From Companilactobacillus kedongensis (GTDB lineage: Bacteria; Bacillota; Bacilli; Lactobacillales; Lactobacillaceae), in contig NZ_RHOR01000009.1 in the NCBI RefSeq assembly GCF_003946625.1, positions 30,832-94,831 of the forward strand: a stretch of DNA of 64,000 bases, read 5' to 3'. A model generated the notes under the pieces. It made no database searches and was not told the origin of the DNA. It saw nothing but the letters and a program-made list of their open reading frames with translations. Of the stretch, positions 27,202-36,641 are shown one piece after another. A program made the translations under genes and the position numbers. Within the stretch, counting starts at the first letter, position 1; every line of letters starts with the position of its first letter.

Positions 27202-27835
27202 TTGGTACCTGTTTGAATTCGGTATCTGTTTTTTCAAATGTGATCTGATTTTGAAATTGATCTTTTATATCTTGAATCAAATTATCTTGTTCAGTTAAAT
27301 CTAAAAAAACATTACACTTCACGTCGGTAGAGAAATTCTTATCTTCCAACGTGATTTTTTCATTTTTGGCGTAATTTTCAAATTTGTCGTATAGATTATA
27401 GGGAATAGAAAGTAAATAACCTTGTTGAATCCTGTTTTCTACCAATCCGATTTCTTTGATGGCATCAGCGGTCGTTGATGAGTAAGCTCTGATCAAACCA
27501 CCAGCACCTAGTTTAATCCCACCGAAGTATCTTGTTACGACGGCAGTGACGTTTTGAAGATCATTTTGTTGAAGCACATTTAAAATTGGTGATCCAGCAG
27601 TTCCACTTGGTTCGCCATCATCTGACATACGTTCGATTTGAACATTTTCTAATACGACAAAAGCTGTACAGTTATGAGTTGCGCTACTTTCTTGATCACG
27701 TATTTTTTGAATAAATGTTTTTGCTTCATCTTCAGAATTTGTTTGTGCTAGATGTGCTATGAAACGGGATTTCTTAATATCTTTTTCAAAACTGCCACTT
27801 GTGGCGATCGTACGATAATTTTGCAAAACTATCAT
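27191..27835 (-). CDS. YigZ/IMPACT family protein
   Basis: 214-residue UPF0029/IMPACT protein (YvyE in Bacillus). The family links to translation stress in eukaryotes; the bacterial role is not defined. Signature: D-D-G-E-P-S-G-T-A-G-x-P-I-L near residue 75 and Y-F-G-G-I-K-L-G-A-G-G-L-I-R-A-Y near 110. The start may be ATG 27835 (ribosome-binding site AAAGGAA very close) or the TTG three codons in, which matches homologue N-termini better. It is divergent from comFA with a gap of only 21 nt. Confidence 0.88.
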   Translation of the reverse strand: MIVLQNYRTIATSGSFEKDIKKSRFIAHLAQTNSEDEAKTFIQKIRDQESSATHNCTAFVVLENVQIERMSDDGEPSGTAGSPILNVLQQNDLQNVTAVVTRYFGGIKLGAGGLIRAYSSTTADAIKEIGLVENRIQQGYLLSIPYNLYDKFENYAKNEKITLEDKNFSTDVKCNVFLDLTEQDNLIQDIKDQFQNQITFEKTDTEFKQVPIKD

Positions 27836-27856
27836 TTCCTTTACGTAATTTTATTT

Positions 27857-29161
27857 ATGAATAATTTAAATGAATTTTTAGGCGGACGTATTTTAGATTT
27901 AAAAACTTTGGAACCCGAAATCATTGAGCAATTGTTAGAGTTAGGATCAACAATCGTACCAGCCACTTTTGAAAAGCAACAAGAATTATTTTGCAGACGT
28001 TGTTTAATGAAAATTAGCAATAACAGTGCGTATTGCCGCAATTGTTTGAATATGGGTAAAATTCAAAGTACAAGTCAGTTGTTAATTAGTTCTACAAGGC
28101 TAAATTTTGGCTTTCAGGAAAGCCCAATGACATGGAGTGGTACATTAACTCAATTACAACAAAAAGTCTCTAAAGAGCTTATTGAAGCATTTTACAATCA
28201 AAGTGATCATTTGATTTGGGCGGTTACTGGAGCTGGAAAAACTGAAATGACCTTTCCATTATTGTCGGAAATCATTTTTTCGGGTAAAAGAGTCGCTTTT
28301 TGCTCTCCCAGAGTGGACGTTTGTATTGAGCTGTTTCCTAGGATCAAGTCTGCCTTTCCACAAACGACTATCGGATTATTTCACGGAAAAAGTGAACAAC
28401 CATATGTGGTTACTCAAATAGTGATCGCCACGACACATCAGTTGATCCGCTTTGAAAAAGCATTCGACGTTTTGATTGTTGACGAAGTGGATTCGTATCC
28501 GTTGGCCAGTAATGTGATGTTAGAAAAAGCTATTAATAAGTCAATCAAAGAAACTGGAAATACATATTATCTTTCAGCGACGCCACCCAAGAAACTACTT
28601 GAACAGGTTAAGGCTGGACAAGTAGGTATATCTAAATTATATCAAAGATTTCATGGTCACCCTCTGCCAGAACCAAAGTGTCATTTGTTATATAAGGTTA
28701 CTGACTTTTTGAGGATCAATCCTCAGATCCAATTTAAAATAAAAAAACTATTGAGTAACAACCAACGATTCATGTTATTTTTCCCCAATATTCCACAAAT
28801 GAAAGATTTTGAAAAGAAGATTCGACGGCGCTTTCCGCAGTCAAAACTTGTCAGTGTTAGTTCAAAAGATCCCGATCGTTTAAAAAAAGTGCAATCATTT
28901 CGTGATAATCACGTTCAAGCTATTCTAACGACAACTATTTTGGAGCGCGGAGTCACTTTCAAGAATATAACAGTAATTGTAGTTGATGCGGATGCACAAG
29001 AATTTTCTAAAACGTCGTTGATCCAAATTGCCGGGAGAGCAGGGAGGTCTGCCGATTCGTATGATGATGAGGTTCACTTTTACTATCAAAACTATAATAA
29101 ACAAATCAAAATGGCTTGTTCGGAAATAAAATACTTAAATTGGTGCGCTAAAAATGTCTGA
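27857..29161 (+). CDS. comFA: competence helicase ComFA
   Basis: 434-residue DEAD-family ATPase that drives single-stranded DNA import during transformation. A four-Cys zinc site (C46, C49, C60, C63) precedes the helicase core: Walker A T-G-A-G-K-T-E near 130, D-E-V-D for motif II, S-A-T-P for motif III, and Q-I-A-G-R-A-G-R for motif VI. The family N-terminus favours ATG 27857, but no clear ribosome-binding site precedes it. The promoter must lie inside yigZ. It overlaps comFC by 8 nt. Confidence 0.93.
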   Translation: MNNLNEFLGGRILDLKTLEPEIIEQLLELGSTIVPATFEKQQELFCRRCLMKISNNSAYCRNCLNMGKIQSTSQLLISSTRLNFGFQESPMTWSGTLTQLQQKVSKELIEAFYNQSDHLIWAVTGAGKTEMTFPLLSEIIFSGKRVAFCSPRVDVCIELFPRIKSAFPQTTIGLFHGKSEQPYVVTQIVIATTHQLIRFEKAFDVLIVDEVDSYPLASNVMLEKAINKSIKETGNTYYLSATPPKKLLEQVKAGQVGISKLYQRFHGHPLPEPKCHLLYKVTDFLRINPQIQFKIKKLLSNNQRFMLFFPNIPQMKDFEKKIRRRFPQSKLVSVSSKDPDRLKKVQSFRDNHVQAILTTTILERGVTFKNITVIVVDADAQEFSKTSLIQIAGRAGRSADSYDDEVHFYYQNYNKQIKMACSEIKYLNWCAKNV

Positions 29162-29837
29162 TCGTTGTTTGTATTGCGGAAATTATTTCTCATATAATTT
29201 GACGATTAAAGAAATATTCAGTTTGACATCAATACAACAGGATAATATTTGTCCGTTTTGTCGTGGTCAATTATTAAATTTGAGTGTCGATAAGGGATGC
29301 TCACGCTGTTTTAAGCCTGAAAGTAGGACAATTTGTGCGGATTGTCGTTTTTGGGAGGAGAAATATAACATTATTAATTGTCATCAGGCGTTGTTTGGGT
29401 ATAATCAGTTCATACACAATTATTTTAGACAGTATAAACGGTATGGCGATATTTTATTAGCAGATCTGTTTTTAAAAGACTTACTAATTTGGAGTCAGAA
29501 TCATAAATTTGATTTGGTTACATATATTCCTGCTAGTAAAGGTCATAAAGATGCACGTGGATTCGATCCAGTTTGGGAAATGTATCATAAAGTTTTTGAT
29601 CTTAAACCTTTGTTGTTGAAAATTGATGCAGACAAGCCACAAGCTCAGAAAAATCGAGACGAGCGGCTGAAGACTCCGCAAACTTTCAGTTGTATTACTG
29701 ATGAGGTTTACCCAAGCCAGACTAGGGTATTGATCGTAGACGATATTTATACGACCGGACGGACGATTTTACATGCGAAAACGGCTTTAAAGGCAATCGG
29801 TTTGAATGATATTTATACTTTTTCATTATCTAGATAG
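29154..29837 (+). CDS. comFC: competence protein ComFC
   Basis: 227-residue phosphoribosyltransferase-fold protein of the ComFC/GntX family. It has two N-terminal CxxC pairs (C5/C8 and C34/C37) and a further C-x2-C pair, then the PRPP-binding motif V-L-I-V-D-D-I-Y-T-T-G-R-T near 195-207. It is required for DNA uptake in naturally competent relatives, where it works with ComFA. It overlaps comFA by 8 nt. Intact comFA, comFC and coiA suggest retained competence potential. Confidence 0.92.
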   Translation: MSDRCLYCGNYFSYNLTIKEIFSLTSIQQDNICPFCRGQLLNLSVDKGCSRCFKPESRTICADCRFWEEKYNIINCHQALFGYNQFIHNYFRQYKRYGDILLADLFLKDLLIWSQNHKFDLVTYIPASKGHKDARGFDPVWEMYHKVFDLKPLLLKIDADKPQAQKNRDERLKTPQTFSCITDEVYPSQTRVLIVDDIYTTGRTILHAKTALKAIGLNDIYTFSLSR

Positions 29838-29851
29838 TGAAAACGTTGTCA
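29838..29851. promoter_or_regulatory. cre site (CcpA-binding) at hpf promoter
   Basis: TGAAAACGTTGTCA fits the consensus TGWNANCGNTNWCA at every position. Its last six bases are the -35 of the hpf promoter, so CcpA binding should repress; direct regulation is inferred. Confidence 0.75.
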
Positions 29852-29874
29852 CATTGCCGATAGAATTATATAAT
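29846..29874 (+). promoter_or_regulatory. hpf promoter
   Basis: TTGTCA 29846-29851, 17-nt spacer, TATAAT 29869-29874: near-consensus. Confidence 0.8.
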
Positions 29875-29933
29875 TGAATAGAAGAGTTGATTAGGACTCT
29901 AATATTTCCTACTCATCGGAAGGAGAGATTTTT

Positions 29934-30482
29934 ATGTTAACAATTAATGTACGTGGCGAAAATATCGAAGTAACTTCAGCAATGCGTGAATATGTTGAAA
30001 AAAGATTATCCAAGATGGAAAAGTATTTCAGTGATGGGAGCGCACCTATTGCTCATGTTAACTTGAAGACATACCCTTCAAAGGGAACAAAGGTTGAGGT
30101 AACAATTCCACTACCATACATCACATTGAGAGCTGAGGAAATCAATGATGATATGTATGCCGGTATTGATTTAGTAACTGACAAACTTGAGAGACAAATT
30201 AAGAAATTCAAGACACGTGTAAATCGTAAGGGACGTGAATCAGGCAGTATCAAAGACATTCCTTTAGATGACGTATCACCTGAGGACACAAAAGAAGATG
30301 AATCAGAAATTGTTAGAACAAAGCGTCTATCATTGAAGCCAATGGATGCTGAAGAAGCTGTTCTACAAATGGAAATGCTTGGACATGAATTCTTCATTTT
30401 TGAGGATGCCGAAACAAATGGTGCAAGTATTGTTTATAAACGTAATGACGGTAAATATGGTTTGATCGAAACAAACGAATAA
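29934..30482 (+). CDS. hpf: ribosome hibernation promoting factor, long form
   Basis: 182-residue long HPF. The N-terminal S30AE domain (about 1-100) binds the 30S decoding region, a charged linker follows, and the C-terminal dimerisation domain (about 122-180, M-D-x-E-E-A-x-L-Q-M-E-x-L-G-H-x-F) joins two 70S into 100S ribosomes. GGAAGGAGAG precedes the ATG. A perfect cre over its promoter suggests carbon-source control. Confidence 0.96.
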   Translation: MLTINVRGENIEVTSAMREYVEKRLSKMEKYFSDGSAPIAHVNLKTYPSKGTKVEVTIPLPYITLRAEEINDDMYAGIDLVTDKLERQIKKFKTRVNRKGRESGSIKDIPLDDVSPEDTKEDESEIVRTKRLSLKPMDAEEAVLQMEMLGHEFFIFEDAETNGASIVYKRNDGKYGLIETNE

Positions 30483-30490
30483 TTTTTAAA

Positions 30491-30518
30491 AAGTCTCTCA
30501 TGATTGAGAGGCTTTTTT
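30491..30518 (+). terminator. hpf terminator
   Basis: CTCTCA 30495-30500 / TGAGAG 30505-30510, extended by flanking pairs, then a seven-T tract. Confidence 0.88.
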
Positions 30519-30599
30519 TGTGCACTGAAGTCAAAGTTAAATTTAGCAAATGATTTCTAAATGGTGTATCATTATTAATCTGGAAAGCTGTGTTATCAT

Positions 30600-30629
30600 T
30601 TGAATTAAGATTAAGTTTAAAACTATAAA
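30600..30629 (+). promoter_or_regulatory. candidate secA promoter
   Basis: TTGAAT 30600-30605, 18-nt spacer, TATAAA 30624-30629. A second TATAAA-like element lies downstream, so the start is unsure. Confidence 0.35.
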
Positions 30630-30683
30630 AAAAAATGCTACTATAAAGAATATGTTTATAACTTTTAGGAGAGATATATAAGT

Positions 30684-33044
30684 ATGGCAAATCCATTAAG
30701 AAAATGGGTCGAAAGCGATAAAAGAGAAGTTAAAAAGATGGGCAAGATTGCCGATAAAGTCGAAAGCTTTGCTGATGCATTTAGCAAGCTTACTGACGAA
30801 CAACTTCAAGCTAAGACTCCTGAATTGAAAGAAAGATTGACAAAGGGCGAAACATTGGATGATATTTTGCCAGAAGCCTTTGCCGCTGTTCGTGAAGGTG
30901 CTAAGAGAGTATTAGGCCTTTACCCATTTAGAGTACAAATTATTGGTGGTATTACTTTGCACCAAGGTAATATTGCTGAAATGAAAACTGGTGAAGGTAA
31001 AACTTTAACAGCTACATTACCAGTATACTTAAACGCCCTAGAAGGCCAAGGTGTTCACGTTGTTACAGTTAATGAATACCTTTCATCTCGTGATGCTAAA
31101 GAGATGGGTGAATTATACAAGTGGATGGGTCTAACTGTTGGTTTGAACCTTAACAGTATGGATTCTGAAGAAAAACGTGCAGCTTATAATTGTGATATTA
31201 CTTATTCAACTAACAGTGAGTTAGGATTCGATTATTTGCGTGACAACATGGTTGTCTACAAGGAACAAATGGTTCAACGACCATTACATTATGCAATTGT
31301 CGATGAGGTCGACTCCATTTTGATCGATGAGGCTAGAACACCTTTGATCATTTCTGGAGCTGCTGAGAAGTCAACTGCTATGTATGTTCGTGCGGATCGT
31401 TTTGCTAAAACTTTAGCTGAAGACGATTACAAGATCGATTGGCCTACAAAGTCAATTAGTTTAACTGAAACAGGTATTAGAAAGGCTGAAGATTACTTTG
31501 GCCTTGATAATCTTTATGATATTGAAAATACTGTCTTGAATCACCATTTGGACCAAGCATTACGTGCCAACTTTATTATGAGTTTGGATATTGATTATGT
31601 GGTTCAAGAAGGCGAAGTTAAGATCGTTGATCAATTTACCGGTCGTGTTATGGATGGTCGTCGTTATTCTGATGGATTGCACCAGGCTATTGAAGCCAAA
31701 GAAGGTGTTGAAATCCAAGACGAAACCAAGACAATGGCTAATATCACTTATCAAAACTTCTTCCGTATGTATGACAAATTGTCAGGTATGACAGGTACTG
31801 CTAAGACAGAAGCTGAAGAATTTAGAGAAATCTACAACATGGAAGTTATTTCAATTCCAACAAACAAACCAGTTATTCGTGATGATAAAGATGATGTTCT
31901 TTACCCAACATTGAAGAGCAAGTTTGCAGCTGTTGTTAAAGATATTAAGGCTCGTCATGAAAAAGGCCAACCATTGTTAGTTGGTACTGTTGCGGTTGAA
32001 TCTTCAGAGTATCTTTCACAATTACTTGATAAAGAAGGTATTCCTCACGCTGTCTTGAATGCTAAGAACCATGCTAAGGAAGCTGAAATCGTTATGAATG
32101 CCGGTCAACGTGGCGCTGTAACGATTGCCACTAATATGGCTGGTCGTGGTACTGATATTAAATTAGGACCTGGTGTTAAAGAAGTTGGTGGATTGGCTGT
32201 TCTTGGTACAGAACGTCATGAGTCTCGTCGTATTGATAATCAGCTTCGTGGTAGATCTGGTCGTCAGGGTGATCCTGGTGTTACACAATTCTACATGTCA
32301 CTTGAAGATGATTTGATGAAACGTTTCGGTTCTGAAAGAATCAAGCGTGTTCTTAAAGCATTGAAAATCGAAGATGACGATGCCGTTATCCAAAGTCGTA
32401 TGATGACAAGACAAGTTGAATCAGCTCAAAAACGTGTTGAAGGTAATAACTACGATACACGTAAGAATACTTTGCAATATGATGATGTTATGCGTGAACA
32501 ACGTGAAGTTATCTATAAAGAAAGAATGGACGTTATTACTGAAGATAAGGACCTCGATAAGGTATTATTACCAATGATCGAACGTACTATCAAGGCTCAA
32601 GTTGATGTTCATACTCAAGGCAAAGAAGAGAACTGGGAATTGGATGCTATTGCTGATTTTGCTAAGTCAACATTAGTTAGTGATAAACAAATGAGTGTCG
32701 TTGACCTTCAATTGAAGACCCCTGAAGAAATCATCAAATTCTTGATGGACTTTGTTAACAAGAATTATGAAGATAAAAAGGAACAACTTGGTGATCCTGC
32801 TCAAATGCTAGAATTTGAAAAGGTCGTTATTCTAAGAGTTGTTGATGAGCACTGGACAGATCATATTGATGCAATGGATCAATTACGTCAATCAATCGGT
32901 CTACGTGGCTACGGTCAGTTGAATCCTTTAGTTGAGTATCAAGAAGAAGGTTGCCGTATGTTTGAAGAAATGGTTTCAGATATTGAATACGATGTAACTA
33001 GACTATTTATGAAGGCCGAAATTAGACAAAATATGGAAAGATAA
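30684..33044 (+). CDS. secA: preprotein translocase ATPase SecA
   Basis: 786-residue SecA that drives secretion through SecYEG. Walker A M-K-T-G-E-G-K-T is at 100-107; [15 protein letters not shown] and the [11 protein letters not shown] motif VI region are intact. It ends soon after the helical scaffold ([10 protein letters not shown]), without the C-terminal linker and Cys-rich zinc site seen in the longer Bacillus SecA (about 840 aa). It has the usual lactobacillar hpf-secA-prfB order with its own terminator. Confidence 0.97.
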   Translation: MANPLRKWVESDKREVKKMGKIADKVESFADAFSKLTDEQLQAKTPELKERLTKGETLDDILPEAFAAVREGAKRVLGLYPFRVQIIGGITLHQGNIAEMKTGEGKTLTATLPVYLNALEGQGVHVVTVNEYLSSRDAKEMGELYKWMGLTVGLNLNSMDSEEKRAAYNCDITYSTNSELGFDYLRDNMVVYKEQMVQRPLHYAIVDEVDSILIDEARTPLIISGAAEKSTAMYVRADRFAKTLAEDDYKIDWPTKSISLTETGIRKAEDYFGLDNLYDIENTVLNHHLDQALRANFIMSLDIDYVVQEGEVKIVDQFTGRVMDGRRYSDGLHQAIEAKEGVEIQDETKTMANITYQNFFRMYDKLSGMTGTAKTEAEEFREIYNMEVISIPTNKPVIRDDKDDVLYPTLKSKFAAVVKDIKARHEKGQPLLVGTVAVESSEYLSQLLDKEGIPHAVLNAKNHAKEAEIVMNAGQRGAVTIATNMAGRGTDIKLGPGVKEVGGLAVLGTERHESRRIDNQLRGRSGRQGDPGVTQFYMSLEDDLMKRFGSERIKRVLKALKIEDDDAVIQSRMMTRQVESAQKRVEGNNYDTRKNTLQYDDVMREQREVIYKERMDVITEDKDLDKVLLPMIERTIKAQVDVHTQGKEENWELDAIADFAKSTLVSDKQMSVVDLQLKTPEEIIKFLMDFVNKNYEDKKEQLGDPAQMLEFEKVVILRVVDEHWTDHIDAMDQLRQSIGLRGYGQLNPLVEYQEEGCRMFEEMVSDIEYDVTRLFMKAEIRQNMER

Positions 33045-33071
33045 AAAGCAGGCCTAGTGCCTGCCTTTTTT
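33044..33071 (+). terminator. secA terminator
   Basis: GCAGGC 33048-33053 / GCCTGC 33059-33064, 5-nt loop, T tract. It ends 15 nt before the prfB ATG, so prfB depends on read-through or a promoter not recognised. Confidence 0.88.
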
Positions 33072-33085
33072 GTAAAGGTGACAAG

Positions 33086-34202
33086 ATGGAATTTGGAGAA
33101 ATAAAATCCAAAATAAACGATATCGAAGAGAAAGTATCCCAGTTCAGGGGGTCTCTTTGACCTAGATAATCTTGAAGAAAGTATTGCTGAAAATGAATCT
33201 AGAATGACAGCACCGGGTTTTTGGGATGATCATGATAAAGCACAATTGTTAATTGATGAGACTAATGACTTAAAGGATAAATTTGATAGTTTTAAGTCTA
33301 TGTCTGAGAGTTTGGAAGATATTAAAATTTTGGAACAACTTTATCAAGTAGATCCTGAAGATGAACTTTTGAATCAGTTGGAAGAAGATACTGACTCTTT
33401 AGAGAAACAGTTACAGTCATATGAATTGACTATGTTGTTATCTGAACCTTATGATTCACATAATGCTATTTTAGAGATCCATCCAGGTGCTGGTGGCAAG
33501 GAATCCCAGGACTGGGGCACAATGCTTTTAAGAATGTATCAGAGATGGGCCGAACAACATGATTTTTCAGTTGAAATAGAAGATTATCAACCTGGTGATG
33601 ACGCAGGGATCAAGAGTGTTTCGATGATGATCAAAGGTCGAAATGTTTACGGACTATTGCGTTCTGAACGTGGTGTACATCGTTTGGTTAGAATTTCTCC
33701 ATTTGATTCAGCTGGTAGAAGGCATACGTCATTTGCTTCAGTTGATGTTATGCCGGAGTTGGATGAAAGTATAAACATAGAAATAAATGATGACGACTTG
33801 CGAGTAGATGTTTTTAGATCATCCGGAGCTGGTGGTCAACATATCAATAAGACATCATCTGCAGTCAGGATCACACATATACCAACTGGTATCGTGGTTA
33901 GTTCTCAGGCTCAGAGATCACAGTTGCAAAATCGTCAAACGGCTATGAATATGCTGAAAGCTAAATTGTTCCAAAAAGAGCAAGAAGAGCAAGCAGAACG
34001 TAATGCCAAAATAAAGGGTGAACAAATGGATATTGGATGGGGCTCACAGATTCGCTCTTATGTATTCCATCCGTATACAATGGTTAAAGATCATCGTTCC
34101 AATTATGAAACTGGTAATGGGCAAGCAGTAATGGATGGAGATTTAGACCAATTTATTTTTGCCTATCTCCAGTGGAAGTTACAAGGGGAAAGCTCAAATT
34201 AA
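33086..34202 (+). CDS. prfB: peptide chain release factor 2, with programmed +1 frameshift
   Basis: 371-residue RF2 read from two frames: 24 codons from ATG 33086 to the in-frame TGA at 33158-33160, then +1 shift and continuation from GAC at 33159. The frameshift site is classical: AGGGGG internal ribosome-binding-like sequence at 33146-33151, then TCT CTT TGA C. Release at UGA is thus autoregulated by RF2. Downstream, the S-P-F anticodon-like motif and G-G-Q (A-G-G-Q-H-I-N-K-T) are present. One nucleotide separates its TAA from phoP. Confidence 0.97.
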
Positions 34203-34203
34203 A

Positions 34204-34875
34204 ATGACAAAGAGAATTTTAATTGTTGATGATGAACCGTCTATTTTAGAGTTGATCGAATACAATTTACAGGATCAAGGATATGAAGTTAAGAGGGCAA
34301 TAAATGGTAAGATGGCGCTAGAAATGGCTAATTCTGAACATTTTGACCTTATTTTGCTTGACCAAATGTTACCTAAATTAAGCGGTATTCGTGTTTTGAA
34401 AAAAATGCGTGCGATCGGTAATTTGACACCGGTTATTTTCTTAACGGCCGTCGATAATGAAGATAGTAAGGTCGACGGATTGATCAGTGGCGCCGATGAC
34501 TACATTACAAAACCATTTAGTATTAAAGAATTGTTGGCTCGAGTCGAAGTAGTTATCAGACGAACATCTAAAGATGATGATGAAAAGAAGATAAATTTTC
34601 ATCTTAATCGTGCAATGAAAAGTATTATTATTGACGATACGGAAATTTCATTGACCCGTAAAGAGTATGAATTAATGGACTTTTTATTAAAGAATACTGG
34701 GATAGTCGTATCTCGAGAACAGATTTTTGATAATGTCTGGGGTGTCAACTCCGATTCGCAATTGCGAATGGTGGATATCCAAATCAGTCATCTTCGTGAT
34801 AAAATTGAAAAAGATACGAAAGATCCACAAATAATAAAAACCGTGCACGGTTTCGGTTATATTTTAGAGGTGTGA
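34204..34875 (+). CDS. phoP: response regulator, PhoP type (OmpR family)
   Basis: 223-residue two-domain regulator. The receiver domain has the acidic pair D9-D10 and phosphoacceptor D53, with Lys in T-K-P-F; the C-terminal winged helix (about 130-223) binds DNA (L-T-R-K-E-Y-E-L, V-D-I-Q-I-S-H-L-R-D-K-I). Placement with a PAS-type kinase directly before pstS identifies it as the phosphate regulator. It starts 1 nt after prfB and shares its transcript; a GGGGA lies 12 nt upstream of the ATG. Confidence 0.92.
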   Translation: MTKRILIVDDEPSILELIEYNLQDQGYEVKRAINGKMALEMANSEHFDLILLDQMLPKLSGIRVLKKMRAIGNLTPVIFLTAVDNEDSKVDGLISGADDYITKPFSIKELLARVEVVIRRTSKDDDEKKINFHLNRAMKSIIIDDTEISLTRKEYELMDFLLKNTGIVVSREQIFDNVWGVNSDSQLRMVDIQISHLRDKIEKDTKDPQIIKTVHGFGYILEV

Positions 34876-34878
34876 TGT

Positions 34879-36528
34879 ATGAGGGAAAAGTTAGGGCCTA
34901 TCATTGCAGTAATTGTATCCATAGTGATATTTATTATCCTGTCAGCATTTGCGGATAGCACTTTGGGGAGTTCACAACATAATACCTTTTATGATGAAAC
35001 TGTTTCATATAAGGAATTAAAGAAGAACCATACTGCAGCCCAAGCGGCTAAAATATCTGGTTTAACTCACGTTGATGCGGACAAGAGAAATACGGCAATG
35101 GAAAAACGAGTTTATGATTTGATGCATAAAGGTGGGCTTTCTCCTAGTCAAAATTATTTAACGGATAAGACCTTTGGTACCAGAACCATGTATTATATCA
35201 GCGACTCCAACAAAAACGTTGTAGTGAAAGAATATAACCGTTTATGGAGTCAAAATGCGTCAACTTATATCTTAGTTGCTCTGGTTTACTTTATTTTTAC
35301 TAATTCAATTGTTTTGTTCTACTACAAACGCAAGCAAAAATTAAGCACAGATATCAGAAATGTTACTGAGAATCTTCGTCGAGTAAGAAAGAATAAAGAT
35401 ATGGCTTCAATCATCCTTTCACCTGATGATGAACTATATGATTTGGTTGAACAGACCAATGAAATCAGTATGGATATCAATGAGTTACGTGATAATGCAC
35501 GTTTACGTGAGCGTCGTTTCAAGAGTTTAGTCGGACATTTGCCAATTGGTGTTATGCTATTGAATTCTCAAGGGGAAGTTTTGATGCATAACCAAGCCAT
35601 GTCTGCTTTATTAGATGTGAACATTTCAAATGATATTCATCCATTTATTGAAGATGTTAAAACTTACGGATTAAGTCGTATGATCGAGCATACCTTACGT
35701 AAGAATAAGAATCACCATAAGGAATTACAATTGATCGGTAATTCGCAAAAGTATGTCGAAGCAAATGTAATTCGTTTGGTTCATTCACGAGAAGACTTTG
35801 ACCAACAGATTTTAGTGTTGTTGTATGATCTGACAGAAAGTCGCAAGATGGATCGTATGCAAGTGGACTTTGTTAATAACGTCAGTCATGAGTTAAAGAC
35901 ACCGATCACTTCTATTTCCGGTTTTTCTGAGACACTATTAAATGGTGCTAAGGATGATCCAGAAAAACTAGATCATTTCTTGAATATCATCAATGAAGAA
36001 AGCACTCGTCTGACGGAATTGATCCAAGATATTCTTTCATTATCTAAAGTTCAAAAAGATGATGATCAAGCTGAAGCAATTGATGCTAAAAATGATATTG
36101 AAAAAATCATTGAGTATCTGTCACAGAGAATTTCCAAACATCATCTAAATGTTAAAACTGAATTTGCCGGTAACTCGGAGATAACTATCAATAAGGACAA
36201 ATTCAATTTGATCGTGGGGAACTTAGTTAAGAATGCCGTTTCTTATAATAAAGAAAATGGTGATATTAAGATAAGTTTCAGTCATGATGAAATTGAGAAT
36301 CGTATTCAATTTAGTGTTGAAGACTCTGGTATTGGAATCATTGAATCAGAACAAGATAGAATTTTTGAAAGGTTCTATCGAATTGATCGTTCGCGCAGTC
36401 TTGAGACTGGTGGAACTGGTTTAGGATTAGCAATTGTCAAAGAGACTTTAAACACACTTGATGGTGACATCAGAGTTGAATCCCACAAGGGATTAGGAAC
36501 TAAATTTATCGTCGACATTCCATTATAA
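34879..36528 (+). CDS. phoR: sensor histidine kinase, PhoR type
   Basis: 549-residue kinase. Two membrane helices (about 7-27 and 132-152) enclose an extracytoplasmic domain. A HAMP-like segment and PAS domain (about 215-320) follow, then HisKA with phosphoacceptor H337 (V-S-H-E-L-K-T-P) and HATPase_c boxes N, D-S-G-I-G and G-T-G-L-G. It is expected to phosphorylate PhoP when phosphate is low. It starts 3 nt after phoP and ends at a terminator before pstS. Confidence 0.92.
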   Translation: MREKLGPIIAVIVSIVIFIILSAFADSTLGSSQHNTFYDETVSYKELKKNHTAAQAAKISGLTHVDADKRNTAMEKRVYDLMHKGGLSPSQNYLTDKTFGTRTMYYISDSNKNVVVKEYNRLWSQNASTYILVALVYFIFTNSIVLFYYKRKQKLSTDIRNVTENLRRVRKNKDMASIILSPDDELYDLVEQTNEISMDINELRDNARLRERRFKSLVGHLPIGVMLLNSQGEVLMHNQAMSALLDVNISNDIHPFIEDVKTYGLSRMIEHTLRKNKNHHKELQLIGNSQKYVEANVIRLVHSREDFDQQILVLLYDLTESRKMDRMQVDFVNNVSHELKTPITSISGFSETLLNGAKDDPEKLDHFLNIINEESTRLTELIQDILSLSKVQKDDDQAEAIDAKNDIEKIIEYLSQRISKHHLNVKTEFAGNSEITINKDKFNLIVGNLVKNAVSYNKENGDIKISFSHDEIENRIQFSVEDSGIGIIESEQDRIFERFYRIDRSRSLETGGTGLGLAIVKETLNTLDGDIRVESHKGLGTKFIVDIPL

Positions 36529-36535
36529 AAAAATT

Positions 36536-36567
36536 AAGCCATTCATTTAATTGAATGGCTTTTTTTA
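36536..36567 (+). terminator. phoR terminator
   Basis: AAGCCATTCA 36536-36545 / TGAATGGCT 36552-36560, 6-nt loop, T tract. Confidence 0.92.
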
Positions 36568-36586
36568 TGTTCTCCATTATGCTTTT

Positions 36587-36613
36587 TATACAAAAAATAT
36601 ACATTCCTATATT
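36587..36613 (+). promoter_or_regulatory. candidate PhoP-binding repeat before pstS
   Basis: TATACA at 36587-36592 and 36598-36603 and TATATT at 36608-36613 are spaced 11 and 10 nt apart, similar to the helically phased TTAACA-like repeats of Bacillus Pho boxes. It lies between the phoR terminator and the pstS start. Confidence 0.4.
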
Positions 36614-36641
36614 AATATTGTTAAAGACAGAGGTGAGTATA

